Source: JAVBLG01 sp031553655 (lineage in GTDB: Bacteria > Desulfobacterota > Desulfovibrionia > Desulfovibrionales > Desulfovibrionaceae). Taken from it: a stretch of 13,429 nucleotides of DNA. This document shows positions 6,589-12,233 of this stretch, in pieces. Location: assembly GCA_031553655.1 (NCBI GenBank), contig JAVBLG010000014.1:1-13429 (forward strand), in the 5' to 3' direction. The translations under genes were made by a program, and so were the position numbers. The first letter of the stretch is position 1. Every line of letters starts with the position of its first letter. Under the pieces are notes generated by a model. It ran no database searches, was not told the DNA's origin, and saw only the letters and a program-made list of their open reading frames with translations.

Positions 6589-7215
6589 ATGAGCCAAATG
6601 AACCTAGACTCCCCGTCCCCCGAAGGATACATGCAGGATGCCCAGGGCCGCCTTGTGCCCGCCGAGACCGTACGCCCCATAGATAAGGCCCGCGACGATC
6701 TGGTGCGCGAAAAAGTGGCCAAAGCTCTGGCCCTGCAAAAGAATCTGCGCGATTTCAAATATGAGCTGCTTGACGACATCAACGCCTTTGTGGAGATGTC
6801 CGTGGAACGTTACGACGTCAAAATGGGCGGCAAAAAAGGCAATGTCACGCTGGCCACCTATGACGGCGCATACCAGATACAGCGGCAAATCAGCGAGCAC
6901 CTGGCCTTTGACGAAGGTTTGCAGGCCGCCAAAGCGCTCATAGACGAATGCCTGCGCGAATGGACGCAAAGCGACCGGGCCGAAACCCGCGCCCTGATCG
7001 ATTATGCTTTTCAGGTGGATAAGGAAGGGCGCATCAATACCGGACGCATCCTGGGGCTTCGCCGCGTGAACATCACCGACGAACGCTGGCAACGCGCCAT
7101 GCGGGCCATTGGCGAAAGCCTGCTGGTTACCGGCACGCGCGCCTATGTGCGGCTGTACGAGCGCGACGCCCATGGCAGGTATAATGCCATTCCCTTGGAT
7201 CTGGCCGCGCTGTGA
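6589..7215 (+). CDS. DUF3164 family phage early protein
   Basis: 208 residues. I recognise the DUF3164 pattern of transposable phages: GYMQDAQGRLVPAETVRPID at the start, then an entirely helical middle (RDDLVREKVAKALALQKNL), the conserved VKMGGKKGNVTL-TYDGAYQIQRQI segment around residues 80-105, FDEGLQAAKALIDECLREW, FQVDKEGRINTGRILGLRR, and WQRAMRAIGESL with a final VRLYER strand. The biochemical role is not known. The start at 6589 is chosen because AGGAG lies 6 bases ahead; the frame runs upstream through the dRS3-like repeats, which are not expected to be coding. It sits between B and the Mor-like activator, its usual neighbourhood. Confidence 0.9.
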   Translation: MSQMNLDSPSPEGYMQDAQGRLVPAETVRPIDKARDDLVREKVAKALALQKNLRDFKYELLDDINAFVEMSVERYDVKMGGKKGNVTLATYDGAYQIQRQISEHLAFDEGLQAAKALIDECLREWTQSDRAETRALIDYAFQVDKEGRINTGRILGLRRVNITDERWQRAMRAIGESLLVTGTRAYVRLYERDAHGRYNAIPLDLAAL

Positions 7216-7219
7216 AGGG

Positions 7220-7348
7220 GGCACTACGGTCTTTTTGCCCTCTGCCCGCGTCAGAAAGCTTTTTTACTCCGGTCGAGTACCATAAAAGTACACTCCCTCC
7301 GAAAAAAAGCTTTCTTCCTTGGCAGAGAACAAAAATACCGCGAGTGCC
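7220..7348. repeat. Nested inverted-repeat element, copy B
   Basis: Begins 5 bases after the DUF3164 stop. Paired arms from outside in: GGCACT (7220-7225) / AGTGCC (7343-7348); GGT (7228-7230) / ACC (7337-7339); TTTTTG (7232-7237) / CAAAAA (7330-7335); CTCTGCC (7240-7246) / GGCAGAG (7321-7327); AGAAAGCTTTTTT (7253-7265) / AAAAAAGCTTTCT (7303-7315). The loop has GGTCGAGTACC and AGTACACTCC as in copy A. Compared with copy A, the fourth stem shows two base-pair exchanges that preserve pairing. Confidence 0.85.
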
Positions 7349-7351
7349 AAT

Positions 7352-7447
7352 AGTACCATTAACTTGCGTAACCTTAGTACCATTAGCTTGCGTAACCTTA
7401 GTACCGTTAGCTTGCGTAACCTTAGTACCATTAGCTTGCGTAACTCC
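7352..7447. repeat. Four 24-bp tandem repeats upstream of mor
   Basis: Units start at 7352, 7376, 7400 and 7424 with the wording AGTACCATTAGCTTGCGTAA plus CCTT; differences are one base in units 1 and 3, and the final bases of unit 4. They begin 4 bases after hairpin copy B and end about 70 bases before the mor start. A frame reads through them as repeated STISLRNL, but this is upstream of the better start. They could be binding sites (iterons) for a regulator or merely a young tandem expansion. Confidence 0.9.
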
Positions 7448-7519
7448 CTTAATTCCATAGTGTCAACAGCCCTTGTGAGTAAAATACTCTTACGTTCCGA
7501 ATATCTCGCGGAGCATGCC

Positions 7520-7852
7520 ATGTCATTTAGTAACGACTTTCTGGAAACATTGAACCTGGAAGTGGCCAAAAGCCTTTCCGTACGCCTTTCCGAACGGGGC
7601 CTTTCCGCTTCGGGCGATCTGGTGGACGCCGTGGCCCTGGATGTGGCCATGGACGTGCAATACGCCTGGGCCGGGCAGCAGATATACGTTCAGCAGAGCA
7701 GCGCCTACCTGCGGCGGCGCATTTGCGGCGAATTCAACGGCAGCAACGTGCCGGAACTGGTGCGGCGCTACCGGCTCTCCACCAAAACCATCTACGACTA
7801 TATCGCCGCCGGGCGCAAACGCGAAAACGACGCCAGACAGATGGAGCTTTAG
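7520..7852 (+). CDS. mor: Mor-type transcription activator
   Basis: 110 residues from ATG 7520, chosen because GGAG lies 6 bases ahead; the frame is open to 7319 but would add repeat-encoded residues. The Mor/C family pattern is clear: a helical dimerisation half with GQQIYVQQSSAYLRRRICGEFNGSNVPELVRRYRLSTKTIYDYI (residues 52-96), including the invariant F-x-G-x-N and the helix-turn-helix after it. In Mu, Mor is the middle activator that drives expression of the late activator C. Here no late genes follow, so its targets are not in view. The length is slightly below Mu Mor. The last 64 bases and the following G-run are duplicated at 8779-8848. Confidence 0.85.
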   Translation: MSFSNDFLETLNLEVAKSLSVRLSERGLSASGDLVDAVALDVAMDVQYAWAGQQIYVQQSSAYLRRRICGEFNGSNVPELVRRYRLSTKTIYDYIAAGRKRENDARQMEL

Positions 7853-7857
7853 GGGGG
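7788..7857 (+). repeat. 70-bp direct repeat, left copy (3' end of mor)
   Basis: Positions 7788-7857 and 8779-8848 are identical except for one base (7813 G, 8804 A). The repeat covers the last 21 codons of mor, its stop and a G-run. The distance is exactly 991 bases. Weaker similarity continues for about 30 bases (TTCGCGTGTGCGC against TTCGCGCGTGCGC). Confidence 0.95.
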
Positions 7858-7930
7858 AATTGAAGGGGTGCGGTTCGCGTGTGCGCTTTGTTTGCGGCAA
7901 AGCTGTGGCGACAGGAATGCCGCTGGATTT

Positions 7931-8251
7931 TTATATTGATATAGCTGCTGTGCCCTTGTGTTTGACTATCGAAAGCAGCTTCAAAGCCGGGCCTCCCGGC
8001 TTTTTTACCCCGCGTTCCCAATCCGACACCAAATTTTTCGACACGTTCAGGTAGCGGGCAAATACCGGCTGCGACATATTTTCTTTTTCGCGGATAGCGC
8101 GAATTTCTTCCGGCGGAATAGTGTCTATAGGCATAAGACACGATTCGTCAAACTGACGCATAGTCATCTTGTCTATTGTGCCGGTTTCATAAAGCATCTC
8201 CGCTGTTTCATGAATAGCGGCGGAAAGTTCACTCTTATAAGTTTTAGTCAT
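7931..8251 (-). CDS. XRE-type antitoxin of the first toxin-antitoxin pair
   Basis: 106 residues. The C-terminal half is a helix-turn-helix (residues 48-82: PEEIRAIREKENMSQPVFARYLNVSKNLVSDWERGVKKP), typical of HigA/YiaG-like antitoxins encoded after a RelE-type toxin. The N-terminal half (ELSAAIHETAEMLYETGTI, MRQFDESCL) is the usual toxin-contacting segment. Its ATG overlaps the toxin TGA by the sequence ATGA, so the order is toxin first, with coupled translation. It should neutralise the toxin and, with it, repress the shared promoter at 8660-8688. No catalytic motifs are expected. Family call is confident; the specific name HigA is less so. Confidence 0.88.
   Translation of the reverse strand: MTKTYKSELSAAIHETAEMLYETGTIDKMTMRQFDESCLMPIDTIPPEEIRAIREKENMSQPVFARYLNVSKNLVSDWERGVKKPGGPALKLLSIVKHKGTAAISI
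7983..8006 (+). terminator. Rho-independent terminator facing right, inside the antitoxin gene
   Basis: AAAGCCGGG (7983-7991), loop CCT, CCCGGC plus TTTTTT (7995-8006): a textbook stem followed by a U-run on the plus strand. It would stop rightward transcription coming out of mor. It overlaps codons for GVKKPGGPALK of the antitoxin on the other strand, a stretch conserved in that family, so the shape may be partly accidental. Confidence 0.6.
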
Positions 8252-8625
8252 TGCTTTTCTCCTGTTATCTCGTGGAGTCCCCCAAGCCTTACTTTTTCAT
8301 CAAGCTCCGCATCCGGCATGGCAAAAAATATTTTAGCCATCTGTTTTAGGTCAGCCTTTTCACTGACGCTTATATTGGCTTGGTTTGATTTTGCAAATCC
8401 GAACATAAAAAACGCCCTGTCACCACGCCGGAAGCAAATAATAAGCCGATATCCACCAGATTTTCCTTGTCCTGGCCTCGCCAATCGTTGTTTGTACACC
8501 CCGCCGCCCAAGTCGGCGTCAAACTGTCCTGCTTCAAGCATGACAACGGCGTCTTTCAAGGAAACGTCATCCATGCATTCTTTTGTCGCAAAACGTGCGA
8601 ACCATGCTGTTTTAAAAATTCTCAT
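8248..8625 (-). CDS. RelE/HigB-type mRNA interferase toxin (PF06296-like)
   Basis: 125 residues. The pattern FKTAWFARFATKE, then DADLGGGVYKQRLARPGQGKSGGYRLIICFRRGDRAFFMFGFAKSNQANIS is that of RelE-like toxins of the PF06296 group, with the basic residues of the RLARPGQGKSGGYR segment likely contacting RNA. Such toxins cleave mRNA at the ribosome when the antitoxin is lost. The tail (PDAELDEKVRLGGLHEITGE) is a little longer than in many relatives. A GAGG lies about 5 bases before the ATG, and a consensus promoter stands 35 bases upstream. The pair sits between the 70-bp direct repeats made of the mor end. Confidence 0.88.
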   Translation of the reverse strand: MRIFKTAWFARFATKECMDDVSLKDAVVMLEAGQFDADLGGGVYKQRLARPGQGKSGGYRLIICFRRGDRAFFMFGFAKSNQANISVSEKADLKQMAKIFFAMPDAELDEKVRLGGLHEITGEKQ

Positions 8626-8642
8626 AAAACCTCGTGGTAGTC

Positions 8643-8688
8643 ACACTCGGTGTAACTCTTTTATATGTCCCACATAGTGTGATGTCAA
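8643..8688 (-). promoter_or_regulatory. Promoter and operators of the first toxin-antitoxin pair
   Basis: On the minus strand: perfect TTGACA (8683-8688), 17-base spacer, TATAAA (8660-8665). Two palindromes frame it: CACA-N3-TGTG (8671-8681), inside the spacer, and ACAC-N3-GTGT (8643-8653), just past the -10. Two operators of matching wording at a promoter are what an autoregulated toxin-antitoxin operon needs. The transcription start should be near 8653, about 28 bases before the toxin ATG. Confidence 0.85.
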
Positions 8689-8778
8689 TGATACAGATTT
8701 ATAACGAGTGCGCTTTTTTATTCGTCCGCGGCCCATGCGTTCGTTCAGCTATATACCCCATGATCAGGGGCGTACATT

Positions 8779-8843
8779 CCATCTACGACTATATCGCCGC
8801 CGGACGCAAACGCGAAAACGACGCCAGACAGATGGAGCTTTAG
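8779..8843 (+). pseudogene. Duplicated 3' end of mor (fragment)
   Basis: The frame ends in IYDYIAAGRKRENDARQMEL and a TAG, identical in protein to the end of mor at 7852. Upstream of 8779 the sequence no longer matches mor, so only 21 codons remain. It is the right-hand member of the 70-bp direct repeat and lies directly before the pRiA4b-like remnant. It has no start signal of its own and is not expected to make a protein. Confidence 0.85.
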
Positions 8844-8877
8844 GGGGGGGAGAGCGGGGGGGAATGTTGATTCGCGC

Positions 8878-9680
8878 GTGCGCGACTCCACGTCTACGCG
8901 CATTGACTCGTTGGGACTAAAAGACCGGCAAACCATGTTCTACTGGTTCGATTTTGGCGACGACTGGTGGCATTCCGTCACGCTGCTCTCCGTGGAGCCG
9001 TTTACAAAAAAGAAAAAAAAGATTATCCGCTCATTGTGGAAAAACGGGGCGAAAGCCCGCCACAATATGTTGACTGGGAAGAGAATGAAGAACTTTCCGG
9101 CGCGGAAATGGAAATTTCTCCGAAACTGCAAGCGCGGATAGACGAAATCAGACAACAGACCGCCGACTTTTGCAACAAATCCCTTAATGCGGAATATGCG
9201 GATGTCTGCAATGCCTTGCTTGAAGAAGCCGTGCATGCCAGGCTTGATATTTCGCGCGGCAAGGTGCAAAGCTGGGCCGCCGGATTTGTTTATGCGGCCG
9301 GAGTCATCAATTTTCTTAACGACCCGGCGAGCGACCCGCATCTCCGTTCCGAGGTCATAGCGAAGCATTTTGGAATTTCCCAATCGACCATGACGACGAA
9401 AGGAAAAGACATCATGGACGCTCTTGATGCTTTCCGTTTTGATCCCCGTTTCTGCCTTGAATCGAAGGCCGGTGATAATCCCATGCTCGCTTTTGCCGCC
9501 CTTGGACTTATAGGGAGAAACCCGACTAAATCTCAAAGAAACACAGCATTACAAGTGCGCCGCCTCCCCGCCTTGCTTCATGCCGAGGGGAACGCCAAGG
9601 GCTTTTGTTATTTTGAGAATTGTTTCAAAGCGGGGTTTTGTGCCAGGGGAAAAAGTCTTGTAAAGGCTTTCCCTGCTTAA
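8878..9680 (+). pseudogene. pRiA4b ORF-3-like / DUF6398 gene, frameshifted and truncated
   Basis: Two frames together give one family. The first (about 8878-9021) encodes RIDSLGLKD..FYWFDFGDDWWHSVTLLSVEP, the middle of a plasmid pRiA4b ORF-3-like domain. The second, in the -1 frame from the A-rich run at 9004-9021, continues DYPLIVEKRGESPPQYVDWE and then a DUF6398 domain (KLQARIDEIRQQTADFCNKS, SWAAGFVYAAGVINFL, IAKHFGISQSTMTTKG). The start is missing: the sequence before 8870 is the mor repeat. The end is also lost: beyond about 9545 the frame runs antisense through the next antitoxin. Function of the family is unknown. A programmed -1 frameshift at the A AAA AAG sites is an alternative to simple decay, but the missing ends favour a remnant. 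Confidence 0.75.
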
Positions 9681-9854
9681 TCCGGTATCTTTGGCCAGTT
9701 GTGCGACACCACGCGCTTTTGCTACCTCTCCAAGAGCGGAAAGGAATACGTCCGGGTTGGGGTCTTCAAGGCAAGCGGCGAGATATTCAGTAATCATTTC
9801 TTCACTATCAAGGTATCTTGCCGTTTCGTATTCACGGATAGCGACTTTTTTCAT
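9549..9854 (-). CDS. HigA-like antitoxin of the second toxin-antitoxin pair
   Basis: 101 residues from ATG 9854. This start is preferred to the one at 9881 because a perfect AGGAGG (9862-9867) precedes it and its ATG overlaps the toxin TGA as ATGA. The sequence follows the 'addiction module antidote' pattern: MKKVAIREYETARYLDSEEMITEYL, then DPNPDVFLSALGEVAKARGVAQLAKDTGLSRESLYKTFSPGTKPRFETILKITKALGV, an HTH of the Cro/C1 type at residues 35-88. It should bind and silence the toxin encoded just before it. Its 3' end overlaps, on the other strand, the degraded DUF6398 frame. Confidence 0.9.
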   Translation of the reverse strand: MKKVAIREYETARYLDSEEMITEYLAACLEDPNPDVFLSALGEVAKARGVAQLAKDTGLSRESLYKTFSPGTKPRFETILKITKALGVPLGMKQGGEAAHL

Positions 9855-10165
9855 TGCCGTTCCTCCTTTATTCTCCGCCATAATTCCTTTGCTTTGGATA
9901 TATCTCTATTTTGCGTGGACTTATCCCCACCGACAAGCAAGAGATAAATATTTAAGCCCTCTTGAGCATAGTACACGCGATAGCCAGGGCCGAAATCAAT
10001 TTTCATTTCACACACGCCATCATCCAGCACCTTATAAACTCCGAAGTTTCCGGCTTTAGCTGATTCAACGCGGGCCGCAATTCTGGCCCGCCCTTTTATG
10101 TCTCGGAGCTTACTGAACCACTCCGCATACAGGTCTGTTTCGTGAAGGACATTTACCGTGTTCAT
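9851..10165 (-). CDS. RelE/ParE-superfamily toxin, phage Gp49-like (PF05973)
   Basis: 104 residues. Family landmarks are all present: an opening strand (VNVLHETDLYAEWFSKLRD), the basic helix GRARIAARVESAKAGNFGVYKVLDDGVCEMKIDFGPGYRVYY, the strand LNIYLLLVGGDKSTQNRDISKAKEL and a final helix. Members are toxins paired with the HigA-like antitoxin found directly downstream; they are thought to act as ribosome-dependent mRNA cutters. The GPGYRVYY segment is the most conserved part of the fold. Promoter and operator at 10172-10199 lie so close to the ATG that the message may be leaderless. Complete in length and probably functional. Confidence 0.9.
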   Translation of the reverse strand: MNTVNVLHETDLYAEWFSKLRDIKGRARIAARVESAKAGNFGVYKVLDDGVCEMKIDFGPGYRVYYAQEGLNIYLLLVGGDKSTQNRDISKAKELWRRIKEERQ

Positions 10166-10171
10166 GATTTC

Positions 10172-10199
10172 AATGTAGCCTATGGGCTACAAAAGTCAA
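10172..10199 (-). promoter_or_regulatory. Promoter and palindromic operator of the second toxin-antitoxin pair
   Basis: On the minus strand: TTGACT (10194-10199), 16-base spacer, TACATT (10172-10177). A perfect inverted repeat TGTAGCC-N4-GGCTACA (10174-10191) fills the spacer and reaches into the -10, the natural site for repression by the antitoxin or the complex. The -10 ends 6 bases before the toxin start codon (10165). Confidence 0.75.
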
Positions 10200-10253
10200 T
10201 AGCCCTGCCCAAACTTTCCGCCGACCTTGGCAACTAGACATTAGTCATTGTGT

Positions 10254-10361
10254 TTATCCTGTTTCATCCAGGTCGTATAGTTCGCGCTCCACCAGAGCAG
10301 AGCGCCCCGCAAATTCTTCGGCGGCGTCTTTGGAAAAACGAAATAGCTTAATATCGCTCAT
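10254..10361 (-). pseudogene. 35-codon remnant resembling the N-terminus of a DUF91-type protein
   Basis: From ATG 10361 to TAA 10254 the frame reads MSDIKLFRFSKDAAEEFAGR and then SALVERELYDLDETG. As I recall, proteins opening with MSDIKLF.. followed by a short acidic helix and 'LE..LQ' are larger, with a nuclease-like or DUF91/DUF5655 region behind; here the frame stops after 35 codons. It keeps a ribosome site (AAAGGTGA, 7 bases ahead) and a possible promoter, which suggests the 5' end of a real gene whose body was deleted, perhaps when the toxin-antitoxin pair arrived. A genuine short protein cannot be excluded. Confidence 0.5.
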
Positions 10362-10380
10362 GCAGTATCACCTTTAACTG

Positions 10381-10409
10381 TGTATATATTTTCCCTGACG
10401 TTTTTCCAA
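10381..10409 (-). promoter_or_regulatory. Possible promoter of the 35-codon frame
   Basis: On the minus strand TTGGAA (10404-10409), a 17-base spacer and TATACA (10381-10386), each 4 of 6 to consensus. The start would be about 15 bases before the ribosome site of the small frame. Confidence 0.45.
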
Positions 10410-10464
10410 AATCTTAGCCGATGTATTGATAATGCTTCCATTTCTTGGTTGGCCACCCCAAAAG

Positions 10465-10495
10465 CCAATTTTGCCAACGGCGTTGGCAAAATTGG
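10465..10495 (-). terminator. Perfect 14-bp hairpin after the fic gene
   Basis: CCAATTTTGCCAAC (10465-10478) and GTTGGCAAAATTGG (10482-10495) are exact complements around a 3-base loop. It lies 12 bases past the fic stop codon. On the minus strand it is followed by CTTTTGGGG, only a short T-run, so it is a moderate intrinsic terminator. Confidence 0.7.
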
Positions 10496-10506
10496 AAGTA
10501 ACAGCA

Positions 10507-11541
10507 TCATCTAACTTTCGCATTGACCCTTTTTCCTAATACAGTCAGCCTATATCGCTGCGTCGGGCTGCGCGGCGAGTCCGGCTGCGTTCTTTCCACA
10601 AGCCCGGCATCCAAGGCTGGCGTCAAAGAGGTTGCGCGGAAATTCTTCGTGCTTTTCAAACCCAAAACCTGCATAAGCTCTCCGGCGCTTTGCTCGCCTT
10701 TTTCCAAGGCCAGCAATAACCGCTTGACCTGGGGACTTACTTGGGTGTCTTCTTGTGTCGTTACTTGGGTGGTCGCACAGATCTCGGTCAGAGTATCAGC
10801 TAGAGCTTGAAGCATGAACTCTATGAACTTTGTAGCTTCACCTTGCGCGTCCGCCTGCCCCAAACTGGCATAATATTCAGCCTGGCGATTACGGACGATA
10901 GTTTCTACCGGCATGTAGGCCAGCACCGGTTTCCATTTGCTCAAGATCAAAGTCTGCCAGAGCCGCCCCATGCGTCCGTTGCCGTCGTCAAAGGGATGAA
11001 TGAACTCAAACCCGTAGTGGAAAACGCAGCTTGTAATGAGGGGATGCTCGTCGGTGTTTTTCATCCATTGGAGCAGATTTTCCAAATGCCCATGCACCAG
11101 ATTGGCTGGTGGGGCCATGTGGATAACTTTACTGCCCTGAAAGACTCCAACACCGCCGGTACGGAGCTTACCTGGATTGTCCACAAGGTCGTGCATAAGC
11201 AACGCGTGGGCCGCTAGCAGGTCTTTCAGGTTGTGCGGCTTCCAGCTATCCAGCTTTTCATATGCAGCGACCGCTCCGCGCACCTCTTGAATATCACGAG
11301 GCGGGCCGATGACAGGTTTGCCGTCGATGATGTCGGTTACTTGCTTCAAACTGAGTGTATTGTTTTCAATGGCAAGTGAAGCGTGGATCGTGCGGATGCG
11401 GTTCTCCCGCCGCAGTTGCGGCGAAAGGCTTTCGGCCGTCAATGCACCGGTAGCGGAAAGCGTTGCAAGTTGCTCACTGATAGCCGCTACAAGTTTGAGA
11501 GCAGTGCTGGTGATGCTGTATGGCGGATAAGCCTTTGTCAC
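10507..11541 (-). CDS. Fic-domain AMPylase-type protein, class II, with C-terminal winged helix
   Basis: 344 residues from GTG 11541, which has GGAG 8 bases ahead; the frame reaches a TTG at 11577 with no ribosome site. The Fic motif HPFDDGNGRMGR is complete, including the catalytic His and the phosphate-binding GNGR. Upstream, SLAIENN fits the inhibitory (S/T)xxxE(G/N) motif, so this is a class II Fic protein that restrains itself through its own N-terminal helix. The last about 85 residues (VSPQVKRLLLALEKGEQSAGELMQVLGLKS..RYRLTVLGKR) form a winged HTH, common in this subgroup and suggesting DNA binding or autoregulation. Fic enzymes usually transfer AMP from ATP to Ser, Thr or Tyr of target proteins. 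The target is unknown. No separate antitoxin gene is present, as expected for class II. Confidence 0.92.
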   Translation of the reverse strand: MTKAYPPYSITSTALKLVAAISEQLATLSATGALTAESLSPQLRRENRIRTIHASLAIENNTLSLKQVTDIIDGKPVIGPPRDIQEVRGAVAAYEKLDSWKPHNLKDLLAAHALLMHDLVDNPGKLRTGGVGVFQGSKVIHMAPPANLVHGHLENLLQWMKNTDEHPLITSCVFHYGFEFIHPFDDGNGRMGRLWQTLILSKWKPVLAYMPVETIVRNRQAEYYASLGQADAQGEATKFIEFMLQALADTLTEICATTQVTTQEDTQVSPQVKRLLLALEKGEQSAGELMQVLGLKSTKNFRATSLTPALDAGLVERTQPDSPRSPTQRYRLTVLGKRVNAKVR

Positions 11542-11641
11542 TAAAAATTCTCCAGGCGGGTTTTGCTCTCTTGCCAAGGCGAAATTGTCTGTTGCATGTA
11601 TAAGTTGCTGGATAAATCATGCCAGAGGTGGCGACAATCTT

Positions 11642-11678
11642 GGCGAATTGCTGTTCTGTATTTATGGAGGGCGGCATG
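11642..11678 (+). repeat. Decayed copy of the promoter/leader at 12200-12236
   Basis: 37 bases from GGCGAATTGCT to the ATG match 12200-12236 with five differences; both contain TGTATTTA, GGAGG and an ATG at the same spacing. Here the ATG is followed by only three codons and TAG, and the -10 equivalent is changed (TGTTCT against TATTAT). It is a leftover 5' end of a relative of the coiled-coil gene; yjbQ lies between the two copies. Confidence 0.75.
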
Positions 11679-11692
11679 TCTCGCTGGTAGTA

Positions 11693-12088
11693 TCACCCCG
11701 CCATAACTTTAATGTGGTACTTGCGTTCGCGAGGGCCGTCAAATTCGCAAAAATATATGCCCTGCCAGGTGCCGAGCAACGGGGAGCCGTTTTCCACAAT
11801 CAGGCTCACGCTTGAACCGATGCAGCCCGCTTTCAGGTGCGCCGCGCTGTTGCCTTCGGAATGGCGAAATTCCGCTCTGTCGGGAAAGGCCTTATCAAGC
11901 CCGTGGAGCAGGTCTTTGACGACATCCGGGTCGGCATTCTCGTTAATTGTGATGCCCGCCGTTGTGTGCGGGCAATAGACAACGCAGATGCCGTGCGATA
12001 CGTGGCTTTTAGCGATTGCCTCCCTGACGGTGGGCGTAATGTTATAAAAACCTTCTTTTCCGGTTTTGAGCGAGTGCGATGACAACAT
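11693..12088 (-). CDS. YjbQ/UPF0047 family protein (secondary thiamine-phosphate synthase fold)
   Basis: 131 residues, the full usual length. Conserved family segments are intact: CPHTTAGITINENADPDVVKDLL (residues 39-61), the FRHSEGNSAAHLKAGCIGSS stretch with its putative metal/phosphate-binding His and Ser residues, and GTWQGIYFCEFDGPRERK near the end. The family is a small trimeric fold widespread in all domains; overexpression can partly replace thiamine-phosphate synthase, but the natural substrate is not settled. It stands alone on the minus strand with only a weak GGACGG ribosome site. It is a housekeeping-type gene placed between a truncated and an intact copy of a leader sequence. Confidence 0.92.
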   Translation of the reverse strand: MLSSHSLKTGKEGFYNITPTVREAIAKSHVSHGICVVYCPHTTAGITINENADPDVVKDLLHGLDKAFPDRAEFRHSEGNSAAHLKAGCIGSSVSLIVENGSPLLGTWQGIYFCEFDGPRERKYHIKVMAG

Positions 12089-12186
12089 TTTGTGTCCGTC
12101 CGTATTTGTCTCATTGGATCGATGTAGGGTTTATTGGATTCCTTATAGGGCCACTATAGCCCATTTGAGTGTCCAGGAAAACCGCC

Positions 12187-12215
12187 TTGCCACGGCCCCG
12201 GCGAATTGCTATTAT
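12187..12215 (+). promoter_or_regulatory. Promoter of the coiled-coil membrane protein gene
   Basis: TTGCCA (12187-12192), a 17-base spacer and TATTAT (12210-12215), followed by GGAGG (12224-12228) and the ATG at 12234. Spacing is ideal, so a short leader of about 12 bases is expected. Confidence 0.7.
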
Positions 12216-12233
12216 GTATTTACGGAGGCCGCC

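Noticed and set aside
7958..8677. 239-residue plus-strand frame
   Set aside because: It lies antisense to the toxin-antitoxin pair, whose families, overlap and promoter are clear.
8634..8843. 69-residue frame ending like Mor
   Set aside because: Only the last 21 codons belong to the duplicated mor end; the front part is the toxin promoter region read by chance.
11837..12082. 81-residue plus-strand frame
   Set aside because: Antisense to yjbQ, which is a well conserved family on the minus strand.
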